Source: Methylorubrum populi
GTDB taxonomy: Bacteria; Pseudomonadota; Alphaproteobacteria; Rhizobiales; Beijerinckiaceae
NCBI GenBank assembly: GCA_036946625.1
Contig: JAQIIU010000002.1
Location: 744,001 to 808,000, forward strand
Direction: 5' to 3'
DNA length: 64,000 nucleotides
The position numbers and the translations under genes were made by a program. Under the pieces are notes generated by a model that was not told the DNA's origin, made no database searches, and was given only the letters and a program-made list of their open reading frames with translations. Positions 32,764 to 41,300 of the stretch are shown one piece after another (the stretch's first letter is position 1; every line of letters starts with the position of its first letter).

Positions 32764-34382
32764 CCTCGCGTCTCCGCCGTTCCGTCCCGCATCATCCGCT
32801 CCGCGTCCAGCAACATGGCCCGCGTGCCGGCGGCCGTTCCCGCGCACATCACGACGCGGTCGGGCCGCAGCAACACCACCGATCCCGCGGCGAGCCTGCC
32901 TTCGAGCGCATCGTCCGCATCCCGATAGCCGGCGGGCGGGCATCGGGCGTGCGCCGGGACGATTTCGACGATCTCCGCCCCCAGTCGCGCCGCGAGAGTC
33001 CGGCCATCCGCATCCAGCATGACCGAGGGATCGCATCGGTAGCCGAGGCAGACGAGCCACGGACCGAACGCGTCGTCGCTCCGGACGCGGTCGCCGCCGG
33101 CGTCGCGCAACCAGACTTGCGGAAACGCTTCGCCGGCCCGCACCCGGCCGCTTCGCGATCCGCGCCGGAAGAGGCCTCGCGCGAACCGCGCGGGCGGACG
33201 CATTCCGAGCTGGTCGAGGTAGCGCCTCGCCGTCGGAAGAAGCCGCGCTCCCTTCAAGAGTCCGTGGACGACGATCCCCCCGAGGCGGCTGCGCGGGACG
33301 ACGATCGCTCCGATCCGCCGGGCGAAGTCGATCATCGCCCTTGCGTGCGGGCGCCGCTCGGCATCGTAGCTGTCGAGGATGGCCTCCGGCGCCCGTCCGT
33401 GGACCACCGCGGCGAGCTTCCAAGCTAGATTGTGGCTGTCGCGCAGGCCCGAGATCAGGCCCTGGCCGACGAAGGGCGGCGTCACATGGGCGGCGTCGCC
33501 GGCGATCATGATCCGCCCCTTGCGGTAGGTCGAAGCCGAGCGGGCCTGGAACCGGTAGACCGCGCGGCGGTGGATGCGCACCTTCGCCAGGCCGCCCCAC
33601 GGGGCGAGCACCCGGTCGACGGCCTCGTCGCGCTCCATCGCGGCGCGGGTCTCGCCGGGGCGCAGCTTGAACTCCCATCGCTGGCGGCCCATCGGCGCCG
33701 GCATGTGGGGTGTCGGACGACGCGGATCGCAGAGGAACTCGACATGGTCGATCCCGCCGTCCGGATTGTCCGCGTCGATCACCAGCCAGTCGTCGTCGTA
33801 GCTGCGGCCCCGGAAATCGATCCCGGCAGCCTTGCGCATGACGGAGTTCGCCCCGTCGCAGCCGACGACGCAGGACGGCGAAACGGCATAGTCGCCTCCG
33901 GGGCCCCGGAGGCGGACGGTGAGCTTACCCTCATCCTCTTCGTAGCCGAGAAGAGTGGTCCCGAGGCGAAGGTCGATCCGGTCGGGGTGATCGCGCAGAC
34001 GCCGACGCAGCGCATCTTCCAGATCGGGCTGGTGGAAGGTGCTCTGTGCGGGATGGGTGTCGCGCTCGAAGCGCATGTCGGCGTCCGCCAGCAGGCCGAA
34101 CCAGGGCGATCGAAGCCGGATGCGCGGAACGGCGACGGTGGCGAAATCGTCGCGCCCGATCCCGATCGACTGGAGGATGCGGAAGGCGTCGCTGTCGAAG
34201 GCGATGGCGCGGGGCAGTGGGTAGATGCCGGCCTCGCGCTCGATCAGGAGCACCCTGACGCCGAGGCGCGCGAGCATCAGCGCGAGCGTCGCGCCCACCG
34301 GCCCGCACCCCACCACCATCACCGGACAGGACCATCCGCGCTGCGACACCCGACGATTCCGATCCCTGTTGACCCTGATCAT
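32760..34382 (-). CDS. FAD-dependent monooxygenase, MhpA-like
   Basis: 540 aa. FAD motif MVVGCGPVGATLALMLARLG near residues 22-41, DG motif CVVGCDGANSVMRKAAGIDF, GD motif IMIAGDAAHVTPPFVGQGLI SGLRD, and a thioredoxin-like C-terminal domain (WLVCLGYRCDPSVMLDADGR). The layout is that of 3-(3-hydroxyphenyl)propionate-type ring hydroxylases. First gene of the leftward catabolic arm, behind a promoter shared with the TetR gene. Together with the truncated gene at 31309 it implies two hydroxylation steps. Confidence 0.87.
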   Translation of the reverse strand: MIRVNRDRNRRVSQRGWSCPVMVVGCGPVGATLALMLARLGVRVLLIEREAGIYPLPRAIAFDSDAFRILQSIGIGRDDFATVAVPRIRLRSPWFGLLADADMRFERDTHPAQSTFHQPDLEDALRRRLRDHPDRIDLRLGTTLLGYEEDEGKLTVRLRGPGGDYAVSPSCVVGCDGANSVMRKAAGIDFRGRSYDDDWLVIDADNPDGGIDHVEFLCDPRRPTPHMPAPMGRQRWEFKLRPGETRAAMERDEAVDRVLAPWGGLAKVRIHRRAVYRFQARSASTYRKGRIMIAGDAAHVTPPFVGQGLISGLRDSHNLAWKLAAVVHGRAPEAILDSYDAERRPHARAMIDFARRIGAIVVPRSRLGGIVVHGLLKGARLLPTARRYLDQLGMRPPARFARGLFRRGSRSGRVRAGEAFPQVWLRDAGGDRVRSDDAFGPWLVCLGYRCDPSVMLDADGRTLAARLGAEIVEIVPAHARCPPAGYRDADDALEGRLAAGSVVLLRPDRVVMCAGTAAGTRAMLLDAERMMRDGTAETRG

Positions 34383-34393
34383 GATCGGGTCTA

Positions 34394-34421
34394 TTTATAC
34401 ATCAATGTCTAATTCGGTCAA
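34394..34421 (-). promoter_or_regulatory. Promoter/operator between monooxygenase and TetR genes
   Basis: On the minus strand TTGACC (34421-34416) and TATAAA (34399-34394) are 16 nt apart, a good sigma-70 promoter for the monooxygenase. Between and over the -10 lies ACATCAATGT with inverted ACAT/ATGT arms, a plausible TetR operator. The 57-bp interval is shared by the divergent TetR gene. Confidence 0.6.
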
Positions 34422-34439
34422 CGACTGAGGAGTGCGGCC

Positions 34440-35051
34440 ATGGTCGAGATGCCGCATGTCCTGCCGCGCAAGATCGCGGATGCCGCGTTGCGCGTGTTCG
34501 CCGAGCGGGGATCGGAACAGGCGTCGGTCAGCGAACTGGCGCGAGCCGCCAGCGTGACGCGGGCGACGATCTACAACAATTGTCCAGAGCCCGGCGCCAT
34601 CTTCCAGATGGTGGCACGTCAGCTCGCGACGGAACTCCAGCAGAGCATCGCTTTCGCGAACCGCCCGGTCGAGGACCCCGCCGCCCGCCTTTCGGCCGGA
34701 ATCGGGCATTTCCTGCGACGCGCCCACAAGGAGCCGGCCTGGGGAGGCTTCCTCGTCCGCTTCGCCCTGACCACAGAGGCCCTGCGCCCGATGCTCCTCG
34801 GGCAGCCGGCGCGCGACGTGATGGAGGGAATCGAGACAAGGCGGTTCACGATCGGCGCCGACCAGGTGCCCGCCGCCCTCGCCATGATCGGCGGCTCGGT
34901 CCTGTCGCATATCGCCCTGATGCAGGACGGCATGGTGCCCTGGCGCAAGGCCGCGGCCGACCTGTCGGAGTTCGTCTTGCGCTCGCTCGGGCTCGATGCC
35001 CGGGAGGCGCGCGAGATCGCACGGCGCGACCTGCCGGAGTTGGGGCTGTGA
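34440..35051 (+). CDS. TetR family regulator
   Basis: 203 aa. The N-terminal HTH (residues 8-55; KIADAALRVFAERGSEQASV, ARAASVTRATIYNN) is canonical; the C-terminal ligand domain is unique. A GAGGAG site precedes the ATG. It is divergent from the monooxygenase operon and leads the synthetase-FAH-VOC operon, its stop overlapping the synthetase start, so it probably controls both arms in response to the ring-containing acid or its CoA ester. Confidence 0.9.
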   Translation: MVEMPHVLPRKIADAALRVFAERGSEQASVSELARAASVTRATIYNNCPEPGAIFQMVARQLATELQQSIAFANRPVEDPAARLSAGIGHFLRRAHKEPAWGGFLVRFALTTEALRPMLLGQPARDVMEGIETRRFTIGADQVPAALAMIGGSVLSHIALMQDGMVPWRKAAADLSEFVLRSLGLDAREAREIARRDLPELGL

Positions 35052-37000
35052 CGGGCGGCAGCGCGGCTCCGGCGGCGGCCGGCGTGCCGGCGCTTCGCAC
35101 CCTCGCCGACATCAAGCGCTTCGAGGAGGTCCCGCTTGCGGCGCGCCGGCTTCCCTCCTCGACCTACGAGATGCTGAAACGCGGCGCGGCCATCGCCCCC
35201 GACGCGCCGGCGCTGTCGTTCTTCCTGTCGGCCGACGAGTACCGCAGCCCGTTCGTGCTCACGCATCGCGAGCTGATGTCGCGGATCACCCGCACGGCCA
35301 ACGCGCTGCGCCGGCTGGGGATCGGGCGCACCGACGTCGTGGCCTACATCCTGCCGAACCTCCCCGAGACCCACGACATCATCTGGGGCGGCGAGGCGGC
35401 GGGGATCGTGCTGGCCATCAACCCGCTGCTCGAAGCCGCGCAGATGCGCGAGCTGCTCGTCGCCGCCGGCGCGAAATGGCTGGTGACGCTGGAGCCGGCG
35501 CCCGGAACCGACATCTGGCAGAAGGCGAGCGCTGCGGCGGCGGACGCTCCCTCGCTGCAAGGCGTCCTAACGGTGAGCGTCGGTCCGTACCTCAAAGGGG
35601 TCAAGGGCGTGGCGTTCCGCCTCATCTCGCGTCTGCGCCGGCTCCGGGCGGGGAGGCTGGACGTGCGCCCGCTTGCCCGGGAGGTCGCCGGCGCGCTGGC
35701 CGACCGCCTGTCCTTCGCCGCGCCGGCATCGGGCGATGTCAGCTCGTACTTCTGCACCGGCGGAACGACGGGCCTGCCGAAGATCGCCCGACGCACCCAC
35801 GGGTCGGAGGTCTACGACGCCTGGGCCGCCAGCGTCTTCGCCGGCGAGCTTCTCGGCCCCGGCCTCTCGGTGCTCTGCGGCCTGCCGCTCTTCCACGTGA
35901 ACGGGCAGCTCGTGACGGGCCTTCTGCCCTGGTCGCGAGGCGCGGCGGTGGTGATGGCGACGCCGCAAGGCTATCGGGGCAAGAACGTCTTTGCCCGCTT
36001 CTGGCGGATCGTGGAGCGCTACCGCGTCTACTCCTTCTCCGGCGTGCCCACCGTCTATTCGGCCCTCCTGAACCAGCCGGTGGAAGGGGCCGACATCTCG
36101 AGCCTGCGCTTCGGCTTCTGCGGCGCGGCGCCGATGCCGGTGGAACTGTTCCGCCGGTTCGAGCGGGAGACGGGCATCCGGATCGTGGAGGCCTACGGCC
36201 TCACCGAAGCGGCGTGCGTCTCCTCCACCAACCCGCCGGAAGGCGAGTCCCGCATCGGCTCGATCGGGCTTCGCCTTCCCTATCAGGAGATGCGCGTCGT
36301 CCGGCTCGACGCCGAGGGCGCCTTCGCAGGCTTCGCGGCGCCCGAGGAGCCCGGCACGATCGCCGTCCGCGGCCCGAACGTCTTCGCCGGCTATGTCGAG
36401 AAGGCCCACGACGCCGGTCTCTGGATCGAGATCGAGGGCGAGCGCTGGCTGAACACCGGCGATCTCGGGCGGCAGGATGGCGACGGCTATTTCTGGCTGA
36501 CCGGCCGCCGGAAGGAACTCATCATCCGCGGCGGCCACAACATCGATCCGCGCGTGATCGAGGATGCCGTACAGGACCATCCCGCCGTCGCGCTCGCGGC
36601 CGCCGTCGGCCGGCCCGACGCGCACGCAGGCGAGGTGCCGGTCCTTGTCGTCCAGTTGCGTCCGGGCGCCGCAGCCAATCCCGCCGGCCTGCTGGCGCAT
36701 GCGGCATCCCGCATCTCCGAGCGAGCGGCGCACCCGCGCGAGGTGCTCGTCGTGCCCGCCATGCCGCTGACGCCGGTGGGCAAGATCTTCAAGCCGGCCC
36801 TGGTGATGGCCGAGATCGAACGGGTCGTGCGGGCCGAGGCGGCGGCGAACTCGGTCGAGTTGGCCGCCGTCGCGGTCGAGATGGACCGCCGCCGCGGCAT
36901 GGTCGCGCGCGTCTCGGCCATCGGCGACCCCGCGAGGTTGAAGGCCGCTCTCGGGCGCTATTCGTTCGCCGTCGACCTCCAACCCGCAGAAGGCAGGTGA
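35048..37000 (+). CDS. Acyl-CoA synthetase (AMP-binding)
   Basis: 650 aa from a GTG overlapping the TetR stop (GTGA). ANL-superfamily motifs in order: YFCTGGTTGLPKIARRTHGS (P-loop), FGFCGAAPMP, IVEAYGLTEAACVSSTNPPE, GERWLNTGDLGRQDGDGYFW LTGR, RKELIIRGGHNIDP and the catalytic-lysine end TPVGKIFKPAL. An extra C-terminal segment of about 70 residues follows. It should activate a carboxylic acid as its CoA thioester in the cytoplasm, the entry or an early step of this pathway. Confidence 0.9.
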   Translation: MTGGSAAPAAAGVPALRTLADIKRFEEVPLAARRLPSSTYEMLKRGAAIAPDAPALSFFLSADEYRSPFVLTHRELMSRITRTANALRRLGIGRTDVVAYILPNLPETHDIIWGGEAAGIVLAINPLLEAAQMRELLVAAGAKWLVTLEPAPGTDIWQKASAAAADAPSLQGVLTVSVGPYLKGVKGVAFRLISRLRRLRAGRLDVRPLAREVAGALADRLSFAAPASGDVSSYFCTGGTTGLPKIARRTHGSEVYDAWAASVFAGELLGPGLSVLCGLPLFHVNGQLVTGLLPWSRGAAVVMATPQGYRGKNVFARFWRIVERYRVYSFSGVPTVYSALLNQPVEGADISSLRFGFCGAAPMPVELFRRFERETGIRIVEAYGLTEAACVSSTNPPEGESRIGSIGLRLPYQEMRVVRLDAEGAFAGFAAPEEPGTIAVRGPNVFAGYVEKAHDAGLWIEIEGERWLNTGDLGRQDGDGYFWLTGRRKELIIRGGHNIDPRVIEDAVQDHPAVALAAAVGRPDAHAGEVPVLVVQLRPGAAANPAGLLAHAASRISERAAHPREVLVVPAMPLTPVGKIFKPALVMAEIERVVRAEAAANSVELAAVAVEMDRRRGMVARVSAIGDPARLKAALGRYSFAVDLQPAEGR

Positions 37001-37004
37001 CGCC

Positions 37005-38390
37005 ATGGCCATCAATGTCCTGCGCTACCGCCATGGTCCGGACGTGCACTGGGGTGTCGTGCGCGCCGACGGCATCGTGCCTCTGGACGGGCGCTACGCC
37101 ACCACAGGCGATCTTGCGCGAGAGGGTCGCGAAGACATCCGCGCGGCGGTGGCGCGGCCCGCGCTCCTCTCGTGCGACGCCGTCGAGACCCTCTCGCCGG
37201 TCACCGCGCCGGCCCGCATCCTGTGCCAGGGCGCCAACTACCGCCAGCACATGATCGAGTCCGGGATGGACCCGGACGAGAAGACCTTCAACATGTTCTT
37301 CGAGAAGTCGGACTGCACGCTGAACGACCCGTTCGGTACGGTCCGCCGCCCTGCGCACGTGCGCGCGCTGGACTACGAGATCGAGCTCGCCATCGTCTTC
37401 GGCAAGGCGATCCGGGAACCCGTGACGGTGACCGCGGAGAAACTCGCCGACTACGTCTTCGCGATCGCGGTCGCCAACGACGTGTCCGCACGCGACATCC
37501 AGATCCCGGAGACGCAGTTCTTCAAGGGCAAGAGCTATCGCGGCTTCTGCCCGGTCGGTCCGCACCTGACCGTTCTCGAACCCGGCGAGATCGATATCCT
37601 GAACCGTCTCGACCTCGAACTGAAGGTCAACGGCGCGCTCCGCCAGCACGACACGACGGCGAACCTCGTCTTCAAGCCGGCGGAGACGATCACCGAACTC
37701 TCGACCTTCTCCGACATCGCACCGGGCGACCTTCTCCTGACCGGCACGCCGAGCGGCTGCGCGCTCCGCGTGCCGCCGCCCTTCCTGCGCAAGCTCCTGC
37801 AGCTCGTCCTGCCGGAGAAGACGCTCTGGCGGATGTTCCGCGACGGGCAGGCCCGGCGTCCCGGCTATCTGCGGCCCGGCGACGTCGTCACGGCCTCGAT
37901 CCGCAGCCCGGACGGGCGCGTCGATCTCGGCGAGCAGCGCGTGACGATTGCCGAGGCGAACCCGCCGGTCGACCGGATCGTGGCCTCGAAGCTGCAGCAC
38001 CACGTCTTCTACGTCACCGACCTGGAACGATCGAAGGCCTTCTACCTCGACCTTCTCGACGTCCAGTTCTCGGCCCTGAACCACCCGGACAGCAGCGCGG
38101 CCATGCGTCTGTCCCATCAGCAGATGCACTTCTTCTCCTTCGGCCACTACCACCACGACATCTGTCTCGTGAAGCATCACCGGCTGACTCCGGACAACGG
38201 CTCGATGCTGTCCTTCTCGGTGGTCGCCCGCGACGCCGCGGCCTACTCCGCTATCCGGGAACGGGCGGCCGGAATGGGCCTTGCGATGCGGGAGGGACGA
38301 CTTCTCGCCTCCGCCCGTTCGGCCGACGCCGCCTTTAGCGTGATGGACCCCGACGGCCACGCGGTCGAGATCCTACGGGAGGCCGCATGA
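37005..38390 (+). CDS. Fusion of FAH hydrolase and VOC dioxygenase domains
   Basis: 461 aa. Residues about 65-310 are a fumarylacetoacetate-hydrolase domain (ILCQGANYRQHMIESGMDPD; DYEIELAIVFGKAIREPVTV with the metal-binding E-x-E; FAIAVANDVSARDIQ; GDLLLTGTPSGCALR). Residues about 325-461 are a VOC/extradiol-type domain (KLQHHVFYVTDLERSKAFYL; FSFGHYHHDICLVKHH; MDPDGHAVEILREA), with two His and a Glu in metal-ligand positions. One protein could cleave a ring and hydrolyse the product. It lies 4 nt after the synthetase. Confidence 0.85.
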   Translation: MAINVLRYRHGPDVHWGVVRADGIVPLDGRYATTGDLAREGREDIRAAVARPALLSCDAVETLSPVTAPARILCQGANYRQHMIESGMDPDEKTFNMFFEKSDCTLNDPFGTVRRPAHVRALDYEIELAIVFGKAIREPVTVTAEKLADYVFAIAVANDVSARDIQIPETQFFKGKSYRGFCPVGPHLTVLEPGEIDILNRLDLELKVNGALRQHDTTANLVFKPAETITELSTFSDIAPGDLLLTGTPSGCALRVPPPFLRKLLQLVLPEKTLWRMFRDGQARRPGYLRPGDVVTASIRSPDGRVDLGEQRVTIAEANPPVDRIVASKLQHHVFYVTDLERSKAFYLDLLDVQFSALNHPDSSAAMRLSHQQMHFFSFGHYHHDICLVKHHRLTPDNGSMLSFSVVARDAAAYSAIRERAAGMGLAMREGRLLASARSADAAFSVMDPDGHAVEILREAA

Positions 38391-39064
38391 CCGCCCGCTC
38401 CGCCCCGCCCGCCAACGTCCTGCCGCGCATCGCGCAGCGCCTGTCGCCGCTCCTGAAGAGGCGGTGGGTGCGCGAGGCCATCCTCCTCTGGCCGACTCTG
38501 ACCGGACGACGCTTCTCCAACAAGGCGAAGGACTATGGCGTCTTCGCGCCGTCGCGCGTCGAACGGCTCGGGCAGCTCGCGATCTACGTGCGCAGCATCG
38601 ATCGCTCCCGCGCCTGGTACGAGCGCACGGCCGGCCTCGTCCACAGCCGCACCTGCGAGCCCGAGCCGCATCCGCTGAAGGCCGGCTGGACGGTGCGCGC
38701 CTGCTACATGAGCGCCCGCGACCACGCCGAATGCCTCGTGCTCCTGGAGGAGGCCGACCCGCAGGGACGCGTCTCGACGCCCACCGCGATGAGCTTCTTC
38801 CACACCGCCTTCGAACTCGCCGGCAACGGGACGGCCGACGTTCTCGCGTTCGCGCAGGAGCGCGTGAAGGCCGGCCAGGAACTGAATTACGGCCCCGTGC
38901 GCCACGACAACGAGCCGCCGCTCGGCGACGGCGAGACCGGCGGCAATGTCGCCTGCTACCTCTACGATCCGGACTGGAACAACGTCGAGTTCTGCGGCGC
39001 GATGGACACGATCGAGAACTATTGCTCGCGTTCTGGGGATCGGAAGGGCGAAGAGCGTACTTGA
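38387..39064 (+). CDS. VOC family protein (extradiol dioxygenase-like)
   Basis: 225 aa, coupled to the preceding gene by ATGA. An N-terminal 60-residue extension leads to a VOC domain: LGQLAIYVRSIDRSRAWYER, FFHTAFELAGNGTADVLAFA, DPDWNNVEFCGAMDTIENY. The second His and the Glu ligands are in place, but the first ligand position (usually G-H-x-x-L) reads G-Q-L-A-I. It may be a partner domain, an isomerase-like VOC, or an inactive paralog of the fusion upstream. Confidence 0.78.
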   Translation: MTARSAPPANVLPRIAQRLSPLLKRRWVREAILLWPTLTGRRFSNKAKDYGVFAPSRVERLGQLAIYVRSIDRSRAWYERTAGLVHSRTCEPEPHPLKAGWTVRACYMSARDHAECLVLLEEADPQGRVSTPTAMSFFHTAFELAGNGTADVLAFAQERVKAGQELNYGPVRHDNEPPLGDGETGGNVACYLYDPDWNNVEFCGAMDTIENYCSRSGDRKGEERT

Positions 39065-39124
39065 TGGCAGGAACGGCGGCGGCCTGCTGGGCGACCCCTT
39101 CGACAGCATACGCAATCAGACCCG

Positions 39125-39427
39125 ATGTTCGACTTCTTTTCCAGGCTCCCTCTGCAGGGACCCGGGACGGACGCCGACATGATCGCCGCTCTCGACATGA
39201 TCGCACGCGATCTTCCCGATCGACCGACGAGGTCGATTTCGGCTGCGGCACCGGACGCTCGACCTTCGCGCTGGCGGATGCGCTGCCGGTCTCCCGCCTC
39301 TTCGGCCTCGACGCCACCCAAGTATTCGTCGATGCCATGAAGCGAGCGATCGCGGCGCGGGGCCTCTCGCACAGGATGGAGGCCCATGTCCGCCGCGTCC
39401 CGCAGCGCGTCGCACGCCATCGCCTGA
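39125..39427 (+). pseudogene. SAM-dependent methyltransferase remnant
   Basis: MFDFFSRLPLQGPGTDADMI and ALDMIARDLPDRPT in one frame continue in the next as VDFGCGTGRSTFALADALPV (SAM motif I) and LFGLDATQVFVDAMKRAIAA RGL. A frameshift near 39232 and truncation by the IS481 piece at 39428 leave about 95 codons of a protein normally near 250 aa. It stands at the end of the catabolic operon, probably unrelated to it. Confidence 0.7.
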
Positions 39428-39621
39428 TGTTTGATCCCAGGGTTTGATGGTGCACTCTTCACGTTGGAGTGGAGGGACGCGCTATGGGCCAAGTTCTTCA
39501 CGGCAGCGCCACCACGACGGAGGCAGTCCGTCGAGCGATCCAGCATAGTCAAGCGAGCCTGAGGGCGCTCTCGAAGCGCTACGGGATCAACCGGAAGACG
39601 GTCGCCAAGTGGCGGCAGCGG
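39428..39621 (+). mobile_element. IS481-family left-end fragment
   Basis: 194 bp matching 3221-3414: terminal TGTTTGATCCCAGGG and the first 47 codons of the transposase (MGQVLHGSATTTEAVRRAIQ). It breaks off after KWRQR, where a phage S49 peptidase gene begins. It marks the junction between the catabolic cluster and the prophage block. Confidence 0.92.
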
Positions 39622-40117
39622 CCGATGCGATCCAGTAGGCGGCGGATGCCGCGTAGCCCGAGACATGGGCGAGCACGCGTTTCCGTCCCCGCATCGCGTA
39701 GATCTGGTCTGCGAGCGCGTTGATGCCGGTCGGCGAGCCGCCGGGTGAATCCACCAGCAGCATCACCGCACCGACGTTCGGGTCGGCCAAGGCGAGCCGG
39801 AGGTCGTTGGCGAGCATGGCCGCGGAGACGCCACAAGAGAACTCGGTGATGAGGTTGGCGCGCGGGAAGATCGGGCCGACGATCGGCACGATGGCAACGC
39901 CGTCGGCGGTCGTCACGGCATAGCGGGCGCCGTCGAGGCGACGGGCGGGGCCGCCGATGGTCGCATCAAGGTCGCGCTTGAACCACGCCTCCCCCTCGGC
40001 TGCACGCCGATCGGAGCGCTCCCCGCGGTCCAGGGTCACGATGCTCGCCAGGACGTGGAGGTAGTCGGGCCGGATCGCCCAGGGCTCGGCCAGAAGGGCG
40101 CGGTAGGCGCTGCTCAT
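39622..40117 (-). pseudogene. S49-family head peptidase, C-terminus lost
   Basis: 165 codons. Starts MSSAYRALLAEPWAIRPDYL; has GVAIVPIVGPIFPRANLITE (first SppA-like strand), MLLVDSPGGSPTGINALADQ and VLAHVSGYAASAAYWIASA (the S-A-A-Y-W catalytic-serine motif). S49 peptidases with this start are phage capsid-maturation proteases located after the portal gene. The C-terminal half is removed by the IS481 fragment. A second S49 N-terminus lies at 41297-41806. Confidence 0.85.
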
Positions 40118-40305
40118 GACCGGTCGCCTTCCGCGCTCGCATGCCCGAGGGCGAAGCGTGCGGCCTTGTAGGCCTGGATCGCACCAACGAGCGCATCGAA
40201 CTCGGCGCTCTCGGCGTCGCTGAAGGAGCGGGTACGCACCACTTCCGTCATCTCGTCGAGGCGGGCGAGGGCCTGACGGTGTTCAGCGTCGTTTCGGATC
40301 GTCAT
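40114..40305 (-). CDS. Small phage protein, 63 aa
   Basis: MTIRNDAEHRQALARLDEMT, then VVRTRSFSDAESAEFDALVG AIQAYKAA. Its stop overlaps the S49 start (ATGA). The E.R.ALARLDEM....F.D.E..EFDALV..I..YE pattern resembles small antitoxin-like or head-region proteins with a HigA-type coiled stretch; no firm family. Acidic and helical. Confidence 0.6.
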   Translation of the reverse strand: MTIRNDAEHRQALARLDEMTEVVRTRSFSDAESAEFDALVGAIQAYKAARFALGHASAEGDRS

Positions 40306-40407
40306 CGAAGCCTCGCTATGAAAGGGGGCGGCCGCGGCCCGGCCATACCCAGATCCAGGCCGCAGGCGCCTCGCCGAAGGGGAAGGACACCCTCCGACGA
40401 TCTCGGG

Positions 40408-40576
40408 TCAGGCAGCCTGCCGACCTTGCTCGGCCAGCCATGCGGCGCGGCGACGGGCAACCTCTTCCGCTTTCCATTCCGCGAGGTCGAAGCCGAGATC
40501 GTGGAAGTCGAAGACGTTGATGCCGACGGTCGCGGCCGGTCGCCGCGCGCGAAGGTCCGTGAGGTTCCGCGGCTCA
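40408..40576 (-). CDS. Short phage frame without a clear start
   Basis: The frame before the stop at 40408 reads RNLTDLRARRPAATVGINVF then DFHDLGFDLAEWKAEEVARR RAAWLAEQGRQAA, convincingly protein-like. It begins where the 103-aa membrane gene ends, but no ATG, GTG or TTG sits at a sensible place, so it is either a C-terminal remnant joined here by deletion or uses an unusual start. The interval 40306-40407 holds no gene. Confidence 0.4.
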
Positions 40577-40885
40577 GCCTCGGAGGCGAGCCCCCAGGCA
40601 CCGGAGCCGCCACAGCGTCGCCACGGCCATGTTGAGGACGTAGGACGCGCAGCCCAGCCACACCATCAGCGCGTAGAGCAGTTCGCCCGGCGGCCAGCCG
40701 CGCGAGAGGATCGCCCGCCGGGCCGGACGCCAGTACGCGACCATGCCCCAGAACGACAGCACGAGGAACACGCCCCGCAGGCCCGTCCCGCGGGCATGGT
40801 AAGGCGTCGTCAGCACCAGGGCCGTGTAGCCCAGGACGACCGAGACGAGGGCCCACGCCGCCCGGAATTCGAACACGCGACGCAT
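40574..40885 (-). CDS. Phage membrane protein, 103 aa
   Basis: Three to four hydrophobic helices: WALVSVVLGYTALVLTT, GVFLVLSFWGMVAYW, LLYALMVWLGCASYVLNMAV. Basic loops between. Start and stop are packed against neighbours (start overlaps the stop of the 105-aa gene). Position among phage lysis/structural genes suggests a holin or lysis accessory role, not demonstrable from sequence. Confidence 0.65.
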   Translation of the reverse strand: MRRVFEFRAAWALVSVVLGYTALVLTTPYHARGTGLRGVFLVLSFWGMVAYWRPARRAILSRGWPPGELLYALMVWLGCASYVLNMAVATLWRLRCLGARLRG

Positions 40886-41202
40886 CAGGTACTGCCCCTC
40901 CTGGCCCGGCCGGTCTCGGCGCGCAGACGCTCGAAATAGTCCATCATGCGGTCTTCCGCGGCCGTGGCCGCCCGGGCTTGGCGGCGGGTCTCCTGCGCCT
41001 GGATGCGGCGGCGGGAGCCCTCCTCGATCCGGCGGGCGGATTCCCGTGTCCGGTCGGCCGAGACACGCAGGTCGCGCGCGGCCCGCGCGGTCTCCTCGCT
41101 CGCGTCGAGGGCGCCGCTCACCGCGGCGTCGAGCCGGCGCTGCGCGGCGGTGGGGTCGGCGTGCGGCAACAGCCACGACATGAGGCGCCTCCATCCGGTC
41201 AT
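40885..41202 (-). CDS. Coiled-coil phage protein, 105 aa
   Basis: A short hydrophobic N-terminus (MTGWRRLMSWLLPHADP) is followed by a long charged coiled coil (AAQRRLDAAVSGALDASEET; RESARRIEEGSRRRIQAQET). One N-terminal anchor plus a coiled coil is the general plan of spanin-like proteins, but the anchor is short, so I leave the role open. Coupled to both neighbours by 4-nt or shorter overlaps. Confidence 0.6.
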   Translation of the reverse strand: MTGWRRLMSWLLPHADPTAAQRRLDAAVSGALDASEETARAARDLRVSADRTRESARRIEEGSRRRIQAQETRRQARAATAAEDRMMDYFERLRAETGRARRGST

Positions 41203-41300
41203 GCACGCCCCCGGATCAGTTCCCTGAGCGCCTCCGCCACCGCGTTGACGGAGGTTTGAAGCCCGGCGATGCCGTGCCGATCGGGACCGAACAGGATCAC
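41199..41300 (-). CDS. Very small phage protein, 33 aa
   Basis: GTG start overlapping the preceding stop (GTGA); reads VILFGPDRHGIAGLQTSVNA then VAEALRELIRGRA. Its stop overlaps the coiled-coil gene. Amphipathic helix, no family. Retained because of tight coupling on both sides. Confidence 0.45.
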   Translation of the reverse strand: MILFGPDRHGIAGLQTSVNAVAEALRELIRGRA

